Below are positions 40,940-41,011 of a stretch of 41,011 nucleotides of DNA, piece by piece; position 1 is the stretch's first letter, and each line of letters opens with the position of its first letter. The DNA is from an uncultured Pseudomonadota bacterium (GTDB taxonomy: Bacteria > Pseudomonadota > Alphaproteobacteria > UBA9219). The position numbers and the translations under genes are program-made. Under the pieces are notes generated by a model. That model worked only from the letters and a program-made list of their open reading frames with translations. It had not been told where the DNA came from and searched no databases. The stretch is from assembly GCA_903869345.1 (NCBI GenBank), contig CAIPYM010000066.1, positions 1 through 41,011 on the forward strand, in the 5' to 3' direction.

Positions 40940-41011
40940 AGATCGGAAGAGCACACGTCTGAACTCCAGTCACTGGCTCAGATCTCGTATGCCGTCTTCT
41001 GCTTGAAAAGG
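40940..41011. other. Illumina TruSeq adapter and index at the contig end (artefact)
   Basis: From 40940 the sequence begins AGATCGGAAGAGCACACG and continues as the TruSeq read-1 adapter to 40973. An 8-base index, TGGCTCAG (40974-40981), follows. Then ATCTCGTATGCCGTCTTC and the rest of the P7 end run to 41005, with a tail AAAAGG. It is sequencing-library sequence, not genome. Translated in reverse it gives the well-known contaminant peptide MTGVQTCALPI. Confidence 0.99.

Noticed and set aside
39963-40973. 336-codon minus-strand frame starting MTGVQTCALPI
   Set aside because: Its start lies in the Illumina adapter and the rest is antisense to KilA-N and res-like genes; this opening is a known contaminant peptide.

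Overview
The window is a piece of a GC-rich alphaproteobacterial chromosome. The main evidence is a Ros/MucR-family regulator, a hopanoid-associated HpnA-type epimerase, a class II DAHP synthase, an animal-type class I fructose-bisphosphate aldolase, and an RpsB with a long Ala/Lys/Pro-rich tail. I cannot place it below class level. The last 72 bases (40940-41011) are not biological: they read as an Illumina TruSeq adapter with an 8-base index and the P7 end, so the true contig stops at 40939, inside a gene.

From 1 to about 31.3 kb the window is mostly chromosomal housekeeping. An unknown Pro-rich protein (270-1253) meets an RluA-type pseudouridine synthase tail to tail. That gene and ispE start on opposite strands within one CATG. 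Next come an MFS transporter, hpnA and a periplasmic-binding-type lipoprotein (penicillin-binding protein activator type) divergent from rsmI. A membrane-anchored family 3 solute-binding protein, two ABC-2 permeases and mucR-trpB-trpA follow. Then uvrD, a stand-alone rpsB, two unknown genes, a third ABC-2 permease with an argD-type aminotransferase, the aldolase, dnaB, alr, leuB and DAHP synthase. Several conserved linkages are broken: rpsB lacks tsf, trpBA lacks trpF and sits behind mucR, and a 1045-residue single-chain restriction-modification enzyme lies between dnaB and alr.

From about 31.6 to 37.5 kb an accessory module of lower GC follows. It holds a zinc-ribbon protein, an XRE repressor with an ImmA/IrrE metalloprotease, small overlapping genes, a Toprim primase-like protein, a DUF3987-type ATPase and a protein common in mobile elements. 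This resembles the immunity and replication modules of integrative elements or phage satellites, but no integrase or relaxase is in view. A 9-bp-spaced motif, GCTAAA or its reverse complement, is arrayed at both ends of the module and also occurs in its promoter regions.

From 37.57 kb to the end is a type III-like restriction-modification operon: a beta-class DNA methyltransferase, a KilA-N domain protein, and the first 86 codons of a helicase/restriction subunit. The methyltransferase's presumed target-recognition region is about 37% GC against about 60% on both sides, which suggests exchange of the specificity domain. A perfect 24-bp palindrome sits between the methyltransferase and KilA-N genes. 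The second half of the window therefore carries two R-M systems and a mobile-element core, a small defence island.
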